Part shown: positions 16,201 to 26,757 of the stretch, in pieces
Numbering within the stretch: the first letter of the stretch is position 1
How the letters are laid out: each line of letters begins with the position of its first letter
Source: Haliclona indistincta
Taxonomy: Eukaryota > Porifera > Demospongiae > Haplosclerida > Chalinidae
Assembly: GCA_964017065.1 (NCBI GenBank)
Contig: OZ024788.1
Coordinates: 6,874,875-6,938,874 of the forward strand
Length of the DNA: 64,000 bases
Reading direction: 5' to 3'
Program-made: the position numbers and the translations under genes
The notes under the pieces: model-generated
What the model was told of the DNA's origin: nothing
The model's input: only the letters and a program-made list of their open reading frames with translations
The model's database searches: none

Positions 16201-18880
16201 TAGCATTTTGTTCAGATGTAACGTCACTTCCATTTTATGATGCATCCAACGAACACTTCCTTTTCGATGACATCCAATTCGGAAAAGGACACATTCGTGG
16301 AATTCGCACAACTAGCATGAATGTAAATGGGACAGAAGAAGATGTTTGTTACAAGATAGCGCCATGTAAAGGAGTGAAAGTTTGCGGTAATGCTGACTGT
16401 TCTTATGTCACATCGACCAGAGAGAGCAAAGCCTGTCCAAATCATCCTACCATCAACCTCGAACTAACTAAAGATTGTCTAGTGGATTTTTACTATATTT
16501 GGCCGAAGGATTGTGAAGATAAAAGAAGATGGATAGGTGGTCTACTAAGATGCGGCGATATGAGAGATAACAATCTTCATTCGCACCCTCTCAACCCACC
16601 TGCCAAGATTCCAGTGAAGGTAGAGGCCGACATAAGAAGGGCACTAGTTGAAAATCCACGGCTAAAAACCTCTGACATAATGATTGGTATGTACATTAAT
16701 AATAATTGTATCATGCACACTATAAGTATTGTCTTTAACAGGAAAAGGTTTGGCATACATGCCCAGCGCAGCATCGTTGGCAGCAACACACAAAGGCAAA
16801 ATGAAAAACCTAAGACTGTCAACTCTGCGTGACAGTCATGTGGATCCAAAATCTTGCATACTGAAGCTTGAAAAAAGCTTGCTAGAGTATGACAGCACTA
16901 CTAAAGAGAGCATCGGATTACAGGGTAAATTTAGCGTAGTGGTGCTAGTAACATGTTGCCTTAATGTATGTGCATACAGGGGGACATTTTGCCACATACC
17001 AAGAACTTGGTCATCCTTATGTGCAAGATTTTAGTGTTGGTAGAGAGTTTACCTGGGTCCTATGCATGAGCCCTCTTATGGCTAAAGTTCTTGGAAACTC
17101 TGACTTCATTGAAGTGGATGCTACCTTCAAAACTTCTATCGAGCTTGGTAACACAATCAATGTAGTTACATTTGACTATGAGACACTGCAATGTAAGCTA
17201 CAATTAAGCTGACAAAAAGAAACTTATATGTATAATTTTGTTTATACACAGGGATGGTTGTTGCCAGAGTGTGGTTAAACCAACTAGATGCGGCAGCTTA
17301 CACCACATGCTTTACAGTGTTGTTTCGCAAAGTTAAAGAATTATGCCCTACCTTTGTGATAGGAAAGTCTCTAGTAGGAATTGTAGCAGATTGGTCAGAT
17401 ACGCAGATCAAGGGACTAGAAGGTGCCATTGGGGAGGAGACTGTTGCCAATGTGATGAAAGGCTGTCAAGTTAGTTATTAAGTCTGTGTACCAAACATGA
17501 GTTATGATTTGTCTATTTTAAACAAGGTTCACTTCATGAGATCAGTCAAAAGAGTAGGGGAACGGCTCAAGGAATGTTCAGTAGAGTCACGGCAAGTGTT
17601 TGTCAGCCTTGGTTATGCAATATTGGAAGCCAAAACCAAAGAAGAAGTAGACATTTTATTCAAGGCTATGTGTGGAGAAACCGGACTGGAAAGTGCAATT
17701 CACTTAGTGTCAAAAAAACATGAAAAATACGCTACTCAACACAACCCAATGTGGTGGACTACAAGTGCTAAGTGGGTTGAATGGTGGACAAGACCTAAAC
17801 ATTTGAGTGAGTTAGTTTGTTTTATACCAATAATTATTAATTGTCTTACAGAAATGCTGTCGGCTACTTGCGCGGACATGAGTGAGGCTACTTTCCAACA
17901 AATTCCAAATTCAACCAATGCAGTTGAATCGTACAATCGACTGTGCAAAGGCAGTTCACCAGACCCTCTCGAAGTGGCTATGATGACTACTTACAAGCTA
18001 GACATGGCAGCTGCTATGCAGCACTTGGCTGTGCTTAGTGGAATGACAGTAACCTATGAAAGACAAACTCCTGAAGCAAGAAGTGTTCGCTCCAGTGCAC
18101 AAAGCAAAGCCAGGAATAAGAGGAGGTTTACCAAAGCTGTGGATGATGCACAAGGTCCACCTGACAAGATTAGAGATTTTAGTGAGTCCTGTTAACAAGT
18201 TAGAATGCACAAACTAATTGTTTATTCATGTAGCCGACGACAGTGCCACTCCTACACGTAAGCGAAGAAAGACAAAGCCAGAAGCTATGACGAAGACTAC
18301 AGATTTGACAGTGCAATTTGAAATTACGGAGAATGATCTTGAAGCAATAAGAAGAGGAGAAATGCTAAATGATTGCCATATCAATTCGGCTTCAGCGTTA
18401 ATCAAGGAGGCTTTTCCCAAAATCAAAGGTCTACAGAACACTCTAAATGAACAAAGAAAAAATGGTTTTAAGCCTGCTGGTGATGGAAGCATCCAGATCT
18501 TATATTGCGGAGGCGACACAAAGCACTGGGTAACGACATGCTCACTAAACAACACAGTACTCCTGTATGACAGTCTTCCACAAGGTTCAGTACCAGTAGA
18601 ACTGCAAAGACAAATCAAAACCATCTATGGAGAAACTACCAAGGAGGTAGTTTTACCCTTGGTTCAGAAACAAACGAACAAAGTCGATTGTGGATGCTAT
18701 GCCATAGCCTGGGCACTTCATTTGGCCCTTGGAGAGAAACCTGAGAACATGCGGCTAGAAACCAAGTCTATTCGACAACACTTAGAGCAAATTTTGGTCC
18801 AAAAGGAGCTGACACCATTCCCAAACACTGTCAAGAACAGTCGCCGCACACACAACACTACCATTCCACTAACTGTATAA
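12783..18880 (+). CDS. B-box/RecQ helicase/MULE transposase/Ulp1 fusion gene of the MULE (15 exons, one frameshift)
   Basis: Exons: 12783-13056, 13112-13273, 13633-14095, 14157-14348, 14521-14895, 14954-15053, 15162-15375, 15431-15646, 15918-16686, 16742-16924, 16980-17192, 17252-17469, 17527-17806, 17852-18181, 18234-18880. Every junction is GT-AG and phase-compatible. There is no terminator, promoter gap or in-phase stop between the helicase, transposase and protease parts, so they read as one product of about 1545 residues. The total (4636 nt) leaves a remainder of one, which matches the single-nucleotide frameshift I see in exon 4 (about 14210-14215). The start at 12783 is the first ATG of the open Asp/Ser-rich exon and is uncertain. 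Alternative promoters making separate proteins cannot be excluded without transcripts. Confidence 0.82.
13633..15646 (+). other. RecQ-type DNA helicase portion of the MULE gene
   Basis: RecQ order is complete: motif 0 FKDWQLRAIKALV, Walker A VVQPTGSGKSLCYQFPA, motif Ia LTPTISLMDDQ, motif II ALDEAHLFSSW followed by FRPKYAHVAEL, motif III LTATATP, motif V VSTSAFGLGIDRGDVEAVVK and motif VI MFGRGGRDGRN. The RecQ zinc-binding module follows (YWCKSSQDQC, then QCCDIC). RecQ enzymes unwind 3'-5' at recombination intermediates. Between TGIP and LTATAT the frame shifts by one base (about 14210-14215); dropping one T there reconnects the motifs. This copy's helicase is therefore probably non-functional unless the base is a sequencing error. 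Confidence 0.88.
15918..18181 (+). other. MULE DDE transposase portion
   Basis: A Ser-rich linker leads into a possible zinc-binding region (CKGVKVCGNADCSY...CPNH). The MULE catalytic core follows: first Asp in FIEVDATFKTS, second Asp in GIVADWSDTQIKGL, the C-x2-H helix GCQ/VHFMRSVKRV, and the catalytic Glu in the classic STNAVESYNRL context. WWTTSAKWVEWWTRP precedes the last motif. All three acidic residues and the C/H pair are present. It would cut and rejoin element ends in the nucleus. Confidence 0.88.
18234..18880 (+). other. Ulp1/SENP-like C48 cysteine protease portion
   Basis: After a basic RKRRK stretch (possible nuclear signal), the last exon gives a Ulp1-like core: His in TKHWVTTCSL, Asp in VLLYDSL, oxyanion Gln in LVQKQTNK, and nucleophile Cys in VDCGCYAIAWALHLALG. 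The size (about 215 aa with linker) suits a minimal C48 domain. Ulp1-like proteases accompany several eukaryotic transposon groups; here it is fused to the transposase C-terminus. Polyprotein self-cleavage or SUMO removal are both possible. Confidence 0.85.
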
Positions 18881-18943
18881 TTAATTAGATGAATAATGAA
18901 TCTTGATGATCTTAATTTCTTAAAACAATGTAGTGTAATAGAA

Positions 18944-19286
18944 AAACAGTGTACCCCACACTCTTTACTTCCATCAAAGATGGGGATAAACAGTGTACCC
19001 TGCACTCTTTTCTTCCATCAAAGATGGGGATAAACAGTGTACCCCGCACTCTTTTCTTCCATCAAAGATGGGGATAAACAGTGTACCCTACGCTCTTTTT
19101 TTCCATCATTATGATGGAGACAAACAGTGTACCCCGCACTCTTTTCTTCCATCAAAGATGGAGACAAACAGTGTACCCCACACTCTTTTCTTCCATCATT
19201 ATGATGGAGACAAACAGTGTACCCCACACTCTTTTTTCCCTTAATAACAAGAAGGAGAGCAACAGTGTACCCCCTACACTCTTTTA
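18944..19286. repeat. Right subterminal repeat array of the MULE
   Basis: Eight copies of AACAGTGTACCCCACACTCTT with TCCATCAAAGATGG or TCCATCATTATGATGGA spacers, 43-50 bp period. It mirrors the left array; its outermost unit (GTACCCCCTACACTCTTTTA) matches the outermost left unit exactly in inverse. Confidence 0.93.
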
Positions 19287-19337
19287 CTCCATCATTGACG
19301 GAAAATCAGCCAAAACAGTGCAATGTTGTACGGAACC

Positions 19338-19346
19338 GTCTATAAC
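19338..19346. repeat. Right target-site duplication of the Mutator-like element
   Basis: GTCTATAAC, direct copy of 12227-12235. On the minus strand it again reads V-I-D in the NACHT frame. Confidence 0.9.
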
Positions 19347-20191
19347 AGTATTGTTGTTTATGTTAAGAATGTCCACTAAGCTTAAGTTTTGTCCACTAGG
19401 TCGCTCCGTTTTTAAATCCCTCAGTGTAACTCGTAGCAAGAGAGGGCATTTTGTGATTTCTGAGCTCGCCTTTTTGTTAAAGGACCATTCTTTAATGAGG
19501 TGATTAACGAAAGTAGTTTTGCCAATACCTGATTTGCCTTGAATCACAATACGTTGGCCAAGACCTGTATATTCAAAAAACTCATCAAACTGAACTTCAC
19601 TAGGATGAAGAACTTGAGTAGCATCTACTCCAAACTGTAATTCATAAAAGACAGGAGGAACAAATTTCACATTATGCCACGGTTCACGATTTCTGTAATG
19701 GTTTTTTATGATAGCTGCATACCTAAGAAGAGGTTGCGGGATTTGTGGGAAACATTGGCACTGGGATGCATCATGAAGATAGAAATGCAAAAAGGAAACG
19801 AAGAGAATAGCAATTACAACAAAGGCACTGAACATTACATTGGTCATCAACCGATTGCTACTGCATTTATTGTAACGTAGTTGAAATTTCTGAAGCCGAT
19901 TAAGTTTCAAGATCTGGTGATTCTGAAGGTTCCTTACCTCACCCACCCACTCACAGTGATCCTTGCCATGGTATGGGCAGTGAACTTTAACTCCACTGAC
20001 TTTTTGGGAAAAATATCTATCGAAGTGAGCAGTATGGAGGTCAGGCAGAGAATCACGACAAATGCGACAGATATGGTGTCCACATTCGAGCTGAAATGGG
20101 TCAGTGAGTAGATCTTGACAAACAGGACAAAAATAGTCTCTGTCGGGTTGTTCAACAAATTCAAAAATTCTTGGTTTATGTTGACGCAACT
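19338..20191 (-). pseudogene. 5' part of the split last exon: degenerate RING, TM segment, NACHT Walker A
   Basis: The acceptor TTATTGCAG places the exon start at 20191, in phase with the donor at 34986. It encodes CPVCQDLLTDPFQLECGHH.CRIC of a RING finger, but the final C-x2-C pair present in the paralog (CPTC) is missing through an in-frame deletion. The TRAF-type finger is reduced to CPYHGKDHCEWVGEV. A hydrophobic stretch MFSAFVVIAILFVSFLHFYL (about residues 456-480 of the joined protein) is a likely single transmembrane helix. The P-loop IQGKSGIGKTTFVNHLI and LLLRVTLRDL follow. The frame then enters the MULE at V-I-D and stops soon after. Confidence 0.9.
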
Positions 20192-20980
20192 CTGCAATAA
20201 TAACAACCTGTTAATGCAATACTAAATGTATAGAGTTACAGTTACTTGTTTGAAATATGCAATTAAAAGTGCTAAAATATGCAATTAAGGTAGGACCGGT
20301 GTGAAAATTCATCTCTTGGGTTTTTGTTGGTTTTAGAACATATGTTCATTTTAGACTGATAGTAAAATTCCAGCATACAGTTTACAGTAGAGAATTCTTA
20401 TTGGTTCTAACTTCTGGAGATATACCAGGGGCATAACTAGAAATTGGGAAGCGAGGAGGCGCGTGCGATTTTGAAAATTAGCTAATTAATATTCATTAGA
20501 ATGCATCATTTTAACTGTGCATAGTATAGTACATTATTGTGCGTTCGTGCAACTTCACAGTAGTCTGGTGGCGAGCAAGCCAGACCGAGAGACAGCGGTG
20601 TCAGGCAAGACAGCTGTAACCAGGCAAGGTATAGACGTTCATAAACATTTTGGTTGGGGAAAAGCGAGGAGGCAAACGCTTCCTCTGCCTCACGGTAGTT
20701 TCACTTATAATGATATTCACACAACAATGATTATATTCATGAGTGCTATTTGCAACACACAAGTACAGCTAATTTAGGCTTGTGCCGATTATGCTAGCAT
20801 AAATTTTAGCATTTTTTAGGCACGATAAAGCATTGAGCATAATAAAATTATTGCTAGCACAATAGGGCTGTTGCAATTAATTAATATGAAATGATGTCAA
20901 TTTACTTCCAGGTTTGACGTCTAAATTGACGTCAATGACGTCAATTTAGCAGTTGTATTTTCGCCGCCTAAAAGCTCGAA

Positions 20981-22857
20981 ATGGCGCAGTCCGCGGAGCA
21001 ATCGCATCTGTCTGATGTGTTTTATAAGCTCAATGCAAAGCACAAAGCCCGGTATCATGAAAAATATCAATGATAAGAAATGAAGATCCCTATTCGCTGA
21101 AAAAGTCTGACTTATCCAAGGATGCATCTCTACTGTCCTCTCTAAGGTACGCGGTGTACAGTGAGTAGTTCAGTTGGCGCCCAGATTAAGTTAATAACCG
21201 CAGATCTTTCTGTCTATTTCAGCTACCCAGATATCGTGGTGTATTTGCTTTATACCACCAGTTTTGCGACACTAGAGGAGGTGAAAAATTACAAAAGCCC
21301 GCAGAGCTACAAGTACTTCACGTGTGGTTGGATGCTGGAATCTGTGTGGAAGAGATATCCTGAGGAAGAGATCATGCTAGTCATGTGGAAGGTCAGGCAC
21401 AGCTATGCAGCAAACAAGTCACCTCTTCGACCATGGGTACTGATCAATTGCAGTGGAGAAATTCTTGTGGCACACTGCACCTGCATGGCTGGACTCGCTG
21501 AAACCTGCTCCCATGTTGAAGCTCTACTCCACTGGGTGGAAGCTGCTGTCGGGATAAGTTCGAACATTTCCTATACGTACAAAGAGAATGCTTGGATGCC
21601 AGCTCAAACAGAACACATCCCAAGTTTAGAGCTCACTGAGATCAATTTTACACGCCTAGACTCAGCAGCCAATGTTGCAGTACTAGTACAGTGTCAACTA
21701 CAGCTACATCCTTTTGTCATCTGTCGCAGTCTGAAATTGAAAATTTCTTTCAATCGATCTCTCTAGAGCAGCAAAACAAGTCAATAATTCTGTCACTCGT
21801 TCCACCTTACATTGACAGCTTTGCTTGCTCTAGTGATCATCTGCCTCCAGTGCTACAAAGCTTGTACAATCCTGTTTACTTGGTCTATGACTACTCTCAC
21901 CTAGTCGAATTAGCTGAGGAGCAATTCTCATCTGCAGATGTCACTCTTCTAATGGTCAATCATCTGGTTGAAGTTACATTACGCCAATCTAATTCAGCAA
22001 GTTGGTTTCGTTATCGAGCTGAGAGTTACCGCTTCTCGATTCAGGCAAGTCTTACACACAGATCCCCAAAAGTCACCTCTATCACTGCTGAAAAGCATTT
22101 GCTATCCAGAGGTGAACAGATTTAGCACAACAGCAACCAAATGGGGATGTAAACATGAAATCCAAGCATACAAAAAACAGTCGCTAAAATGTCAGTTTCT
22201 CCCACAGGCTTTCATATTCATCCAAAGCACCCATTTCTAGGTGCAACACCCGATGCTCTTGTAAACTGCAAATGCTATGGGTCAGGAACTGTGGAGGTCA
22301 AGTGCCCACTCTGTGCAGAACAGTCATCCTTTGAAGACGCAGATAACACTGGTTCTTTTTGTCTCGAAAAGCAGGCAGATGGCGTGTACTACCAAAAAAA
22401 AACACTCTTTTTTACTACCAGTGCCAGCTACAAATGTTTGTCACAGGATTCATGTATTGTGACTTTGTCGTATGGTCCAGTGATGAACTACACATTGAGC
22501 GTATCACAATTGACAAACAACTCATCCAGGTCGCCTTACCAGTTGCAGAAGGTTTTGTGAAACTGCGTTATTCCAGAGCTATTGGGAAAGTGGTACACCA
22601 GAACACAGCCTCCCCGTGATCTCACACCTTTGCAAACAGAAGAAGATAAAGGGAATTGGAGTACTTGTAAAGAGTGCAAAGGTGGTGAAATTGTTGCTTG
22701 CGACAACAAGTCTTGCTTGACAGTCTGGTTCCACCTTGAGTGTGTAGGACTCACTGCTGTGCCCCGGGGCAAATGGTATTGTCCTACATGTAAGTGTGCT
22801 AAGAAGAAAACTAGTACAAGTAGGATCTGCTGGCTGACTATGCACATGTGGTTGTGA
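20981..22857 (+). pseudogene. Decayed SWIM finger-YqaJ nuclease-PHD protein of transposon origin
   Basis: Fragments in all three frames line up as one gene: start MAQSAEQSHLSDVFYKLNAK at 20981, SWIM finger CTCMAGLAETCSHVEALL, a YqaJ-type (lambda exonuclease-like) core with FLGATPDALV and GTVEVKCPL, YQCQLQMFVTGFMYCDFVVW and ELHIERI, then a PHD finger CKECKGGEIVACDNKSC..WFHLEC ending WYCPTC. I count at least four frame changes (near 21060, 21700, 22000-22190 and 22400-22480). YqaJ genes of this layout are common in cnidarian and sponge genomes and accompany some DNA transposon families. It lies in the large intron 4 of the NACHT gene on the opposite strand. Confidence 0.8.
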
Positions 22858-22903
22858 CACTTGTATTATTGTACATGTTATCATGTACATGTAAGTACAC
22901 ATC

Positions 22904-23456
22904 AGGCCGGTGGAAGCAAATTTTCATTAAATCGCATTATGTACCAAGAAGCCCCGACCGGAAGTCACGTGCGCGAGCCGCCTTCGGCGGCTTATATTAT
23001 CTACACGCGCGCACGTTTAGAAGCACTATAAAGGCTTGTTTGGTGGATTGACAGGTCAGCAAGTTTTGGTGGCTCAGCGGTTTAGTGCGTGGTTCATACG
23101 CTCCGGGTTCGATTACCAATCATGGTGTCTTTTTTTATTATTTTTTTCTCTCCAAAAACTGAAGTTTTTTGTCCATTTACAACGCTCTAGACGATCTTTA
23201 GCAAGGGCAGAAGGCCCGCTTTAGGACGACCTTCTCGACTATTCTTAGGCTTACCAAGGGCCTAAGGCCCAGTTTAGGACACCCTCCCGACTTTGCACAG
23301 TTAGGAGAAGGTTTTTAGGGTTTAGGATTTAGTTGTTAGGCTAATGTTTCCTAGTGTGTGCTCAGACTAGAGTCCATTTTTATCACGTGATTGCCATGGC
23401 AACCAATCGGGGCTTCTCGGTACATAATGCCGTTCATTTTCATTGGACCGGCAACT
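22904..23456. mobile_element. MITE with ~60 bp inverted termini around a tRNA-like core
   Basis: GGCATTATGTACC.AGAAGCCCCGA blocks at 22935-22960 and, inverted, at 23405-23435; the flanking GCCGGT...CATT and TCACGTG blocks are also inverted. About 550 bp in all. Confidence 0.75.
23062..23145 (+). repeat. tRNA-derived SINE-like segment with pol III A and B boxes
   Basis: TGGCTCAGCGG (23070-23080) matches the pol III A box consensus and GGTTCGATTAC (23106-23116) nearly matches the B box, 25 bp apart. A T-rich stretch that could terminate pol III follows (23130-23150). It does not fold as an intact tRNA by eye, so I call it a tRNA-derived element. Confidence 0.6.
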
Positions 23457-23718
23457 AATTAATATTCATATGTATTGCGTATGACTCCGCCCCTTTGCAA
23501 TTTGTTCAATGTTTTGGTCGCGTGTGACGAGAGTCTCTGTCTACGAAACAAGTTTATACTGACTCGTAGAGTAACTATGGCCACAGTTTAGCTCGTGGCA
23601 ACGTTAGGAAAGTGCTTTTGTATAATCGTGGCCCAAAATTATTGGTCCGGCACGTGCCGGGTCTGCCCTGTTGGGTGCGCCGGGCCTGCACATGCTTGTG
23701 ATAATAACTATAATTATT

Positions 23719-24191
23719 TTAGAGTATAGCTCAATGTTATTGACCAATCAGATTTATTAGATCCGATGATCTATTTGCTGTAGAGACCATCCGCGAACGG
23801 ATAGAGTCCATCCGCGAACAGATAGAGTCCTTCCCTGAACAGAGAGACCACAGTTTGCTTAGTCAAAGTGCATTCATAACAAGCCATAAAATTGTTATTA
23901 CAAGCACACATGATGTGAAGCCTTGTACACGTGTGAGCGTGAGTGAGTTCCAGAAACGAACTTGTTGCATCAGAAAGTGACTAGCAGACGCAAAAGCGAT
24001 GGCGGAAGGACGGAAGGAGACGAGACAGAGTACCAGCAAAGTGAAACAAGACAAGGGAAACCGTTTAGCGAAGTACTCTAGCTAAACTCGCCTGTGTTTT
24101 CCAATTGCTGAATTACGGCCGTGTTCTTCACAAAACAATTTGCGCAGCGTCGAAAATTCCTTGTTGGATAGCAATGGTTGCTATACTCTAA
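23719..24191. mobile_element. MITE with TTAGAGTATAGC termini
   Basis: TTAGAGTATAGCTCAATG at 23719 and the inverse of GTTGCTATACTCTAA at 24177-24191. The interior has three short repeats of ATCCGCGAAC.GATAGAGTC around 23785-23850. Confidence 0.65.
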
Positions 24192-24195
24192 GCCA

Positions 24196-24338
24196 GTTAG
24201 AGACCGAGGCCTAGGGATCTACGCGGTATAGAAACCCGCGAGGAAGCCATATAGAACCCGAGCACGTCGCGCTCGGGTTCTATATGGCTTCCTCTCGGCT
24301 TTCTATACTGCGTAGATCCCTAGGCCTCGGTCTCTAAC
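24196..24338. repeat. 143-bp near-perfect hairpin
   Basis: Arms begin GTTAGAGACCGAGGCCTAGG and end with its inverse. The inner arms GGAAGCCATATAGAACCCGA close on a 7-bp loop (ACGTCGC). It sits directly against the next element's left end. Confidence 0.9.
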
Positions 24339-25032
24339 CTATACATCTTTTCGGTGCGAATCACACGTCACTAGGTGCGATGCGGCAAGTAGGCGTTTTC
24401 GCACCGTGGCGTGTAAGTTACACCCCTTGGTGAGAGCGTGTACGGGTTAGCGGGACATGAGTTCCTACTTCCAAGGCCTAGATAGAGCCACCAAAGACTT
24501 GAGCTAGCTGGCTTGGGTTTACAGGACGATCCCTATTTGGTCGCAAGACACATGGTTCTGTTCCAGTGAATGCATTGTCAATAAGAAATCATTCCTTGTT
24601 TGTACAATTACGTGATTTTTTTTTGTTAACTTGTTGACTTTACTGTTTGTTTTTTCAATTATTAATAAACAAAGTCGATCTTACAAGGGAACAACTGAAG
24701 GACAAGAGCTGCACACACAGTTAAAATTCTATCTATGTTTGCACAATCTTGAGAATCATGCTTGCGCTTGGTGGGAGACTATTTGTTTTTAGGAGACCTA
24801 TCACTCGCTCGTACGGACTTCTGAGAGCTTTCTGGACACTTCCACTTCGTGCAAACTTAGTTGCTGCTTCCCTCCCATAAACTAGGTATCTGCACTGTAG
24901 TCGGGCACCGGTACCAAGGACACCAAGATCATCGGCATTATCAAATCCTCTGTCAGCTAACTAAAGATTGAATCACCTTTGTTCAGGAACTCGCTGTGAT
25001 GAGTGATGTGTTTTTATCAGGATTTCGCTAAA

Positions 25033-25431
25033 GGCCTGTCCGCACTGACGCGCGAACCCGGGTTCAACCCAGGTTGAACTCGGATAGATCGCGTCCGCAC
25101 TCGATCTGCAGAGATCCGGTTTTGGCGAATCCGGGTTGAACCCGGGTTAAGCCAACCTACATACGTATGTGGGTTGAACTGGGTTGAAACCGGGTTCGCC
25201 TTGGCACCGCCACGTGTACGCGTGCTAGAGACGTTCCCTGAACGCTCAAGCGCTACTTTGTCAAGAAGCTCTCGTGCTAGTGCTATAAACGCTACCTTGG
25301 ACTGCTGCATGGACCTGACTCGCATCGATCCGGGTCGAGTGCGGACGCAAGCTAACCGAGTTCAACCCGGGTAAGTCGGGTTTGATTTCAACCCGGATTC
25401 GACCCGGGTTGTCAGTGCGAACACGGCTTCA
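25033..25431. mobile_element. Nested inverted-repeat element rich in AACCCGGGTT
   Basis: GTCCGCACTGAC at the left is mirrored by GTCAGTGCGAAC at the right; multiple GAACCCGGGTT/AACCCGGGTTG palindromic units lie inside both arms. No clean target duplication. Confidence 0.65.
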
Positions 25432-25752
25432 GACAAACTGGTCATTGTAGATGTTGCAAAAAATGATTGGACATTACTTTGCCTGTCACCATCTAATTCA
25501 ACCGCTTCATCTTGCCCTTCGGCCTCTTCATCACTTTGCCAAAGCCACTCCGCTGTTCTCCATCACTTTGCCTGTTACCAGCTAATTCAATCTCTCTGTC
25601 CCACCTTTAAACTTATTCATTACTCTGCCCACCTTTGGCTTTCTTTTTCTTGTGAACCTGGACACAATCAGTAGCTCTTCACATTACTTTTTGGTGTCTT
25701 TCTTCTCTTTCTTGAATTTGAGTGTGAGACATCTGTACCTGATCCACTACTG

Positions 25753-26030
25753 CAAGGGGTGGTCACTCCAATTGGTCCTGTACTCACATCCGCGACCGCG
25801 GTCAAGAATTTTGACCGGCCAAAATCGGGCATTGACCGTTGACCGCACCGATTTTACCACTTTGACCAGTGGTAACGAGTAAGCCCCTGGTAATTAGCTA
25901 GCTTGGGCACGTCTTGACCGTTGACTAGAGCGGATTCAGCGAGCCTTGACCATTCCTTTATTTCTGTCTTGACAATTTTGACCGCTGTCGCAGATGTGAG
26001 TACAGGAACAATTGGAGTGACCACCCCTTG
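25753..26030. mobile_element. 278-bp MITE with 5-bp target duplication TACTG
   Basis: Termini CAAGGGGTGGTCACTCCAAT and the exact inverse at 26011-26030; TACTG directly repeated at 25748-25752 and 26031-26035. The interior has multiple TTGACCG motifs on both strands. Confidence 0.85.
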
Positions 26031-26283
26031 TACTGGCTGTGTTGAAGTTGTATTAAATACAAACAGAGTTGGTACACAGTCAACGTGGCCTGCTCTGTTA
26101 TCAGGCTTGCCTATTATAGTAGATATAGTCATAAAATCACGTCATACGCAACAATCTGACATAACAAACATGTAATAAAGTGGCTACCACACAGTCTAGT
26201 GTATTTGAATGGAGTGGATCATGGTATGGATCCATTTTTATGCCGAGGTGTGGGCGGAGCCACGAGGCATACAGTAGTCTGTT

Positions 26284-26314
<31 letters not shown>

Positions 26315-26757
26315 CCGCAATGCGTATCTCAGCAACCGCTTGCTACTAAGCGCTGAAACTTGCAATACAGGTAGATCTCGATAGTTTATGAAAATCAAAT
26401 TTGACAGATTTGCTATTAAAGCCTTTGTTTTGAAGTTATGGCGTGATTTGCTAACCTAAACAGCCGTCTTGAGCGCTCGGGCCTACTTCATAGACAAAAC
26501 TGTCTACAGATGGCTACAGTGCAACTTGAAGGCTTGATCTGTGTTAGTACAGCTCGCGCGACTCCATTGGCAGCAGTGAAACTAGCGAGCGAAAGCGTGT
26601 TTGAGTTCACTTAGCTGCTCGACAGGTGAGCTGGAGCGAGCAGAGCAGTTACAGTCACGCCCAGCTACATTAATCTGTTTGGCTTCAATACAACTTTTGT
26701 ACAACAGCTTGTACAGCTGCTGGATAGCTGCCACTAGCCTGCGCTTCCATAGAACTG

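Larger units (their letters stand above)
12236..19337 (+). mobile_element. Mutator-like element (MULE) carrying a RecQ-transposase-Ulp1 gene
   Basis: A 7102-bp element bounded by 9-bp direct duplications. Its outermost 51 bp on each side, before the shared TAAAAGAGTGTAGGGGG block, align without gaps when one is reverse-complemented, at roughly half identity (shared CACTGTT at the same offset). This indicates old, degenerate inverted termini. Inside come inverted arrays of subterminal repeats (12287-12541 and 18944-19286) and one 15-exon plus-strand gene. It interrupts the NACHT exon of the opposite-strand gene. The MULE-type transposase and the 9-bp duplication agree on superfamily. Confidence 0.9.

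Noticed and set aside
12289..19284. MULE read as a Tc1-like element bounded by TA at the outer array units
   Set aside because: TA flanks the outermost repeat units, but removal there does not restore the NACHT frame, whereas the 9-bp duplication 51 bp further out restores it exactly.
23062..23145. Functional tRNA gene
   Set aside because: A and B boxes are present, but the arms do not form a convincing acceptor and anticodon stem, and the segment is inside an inverted-repeat element.
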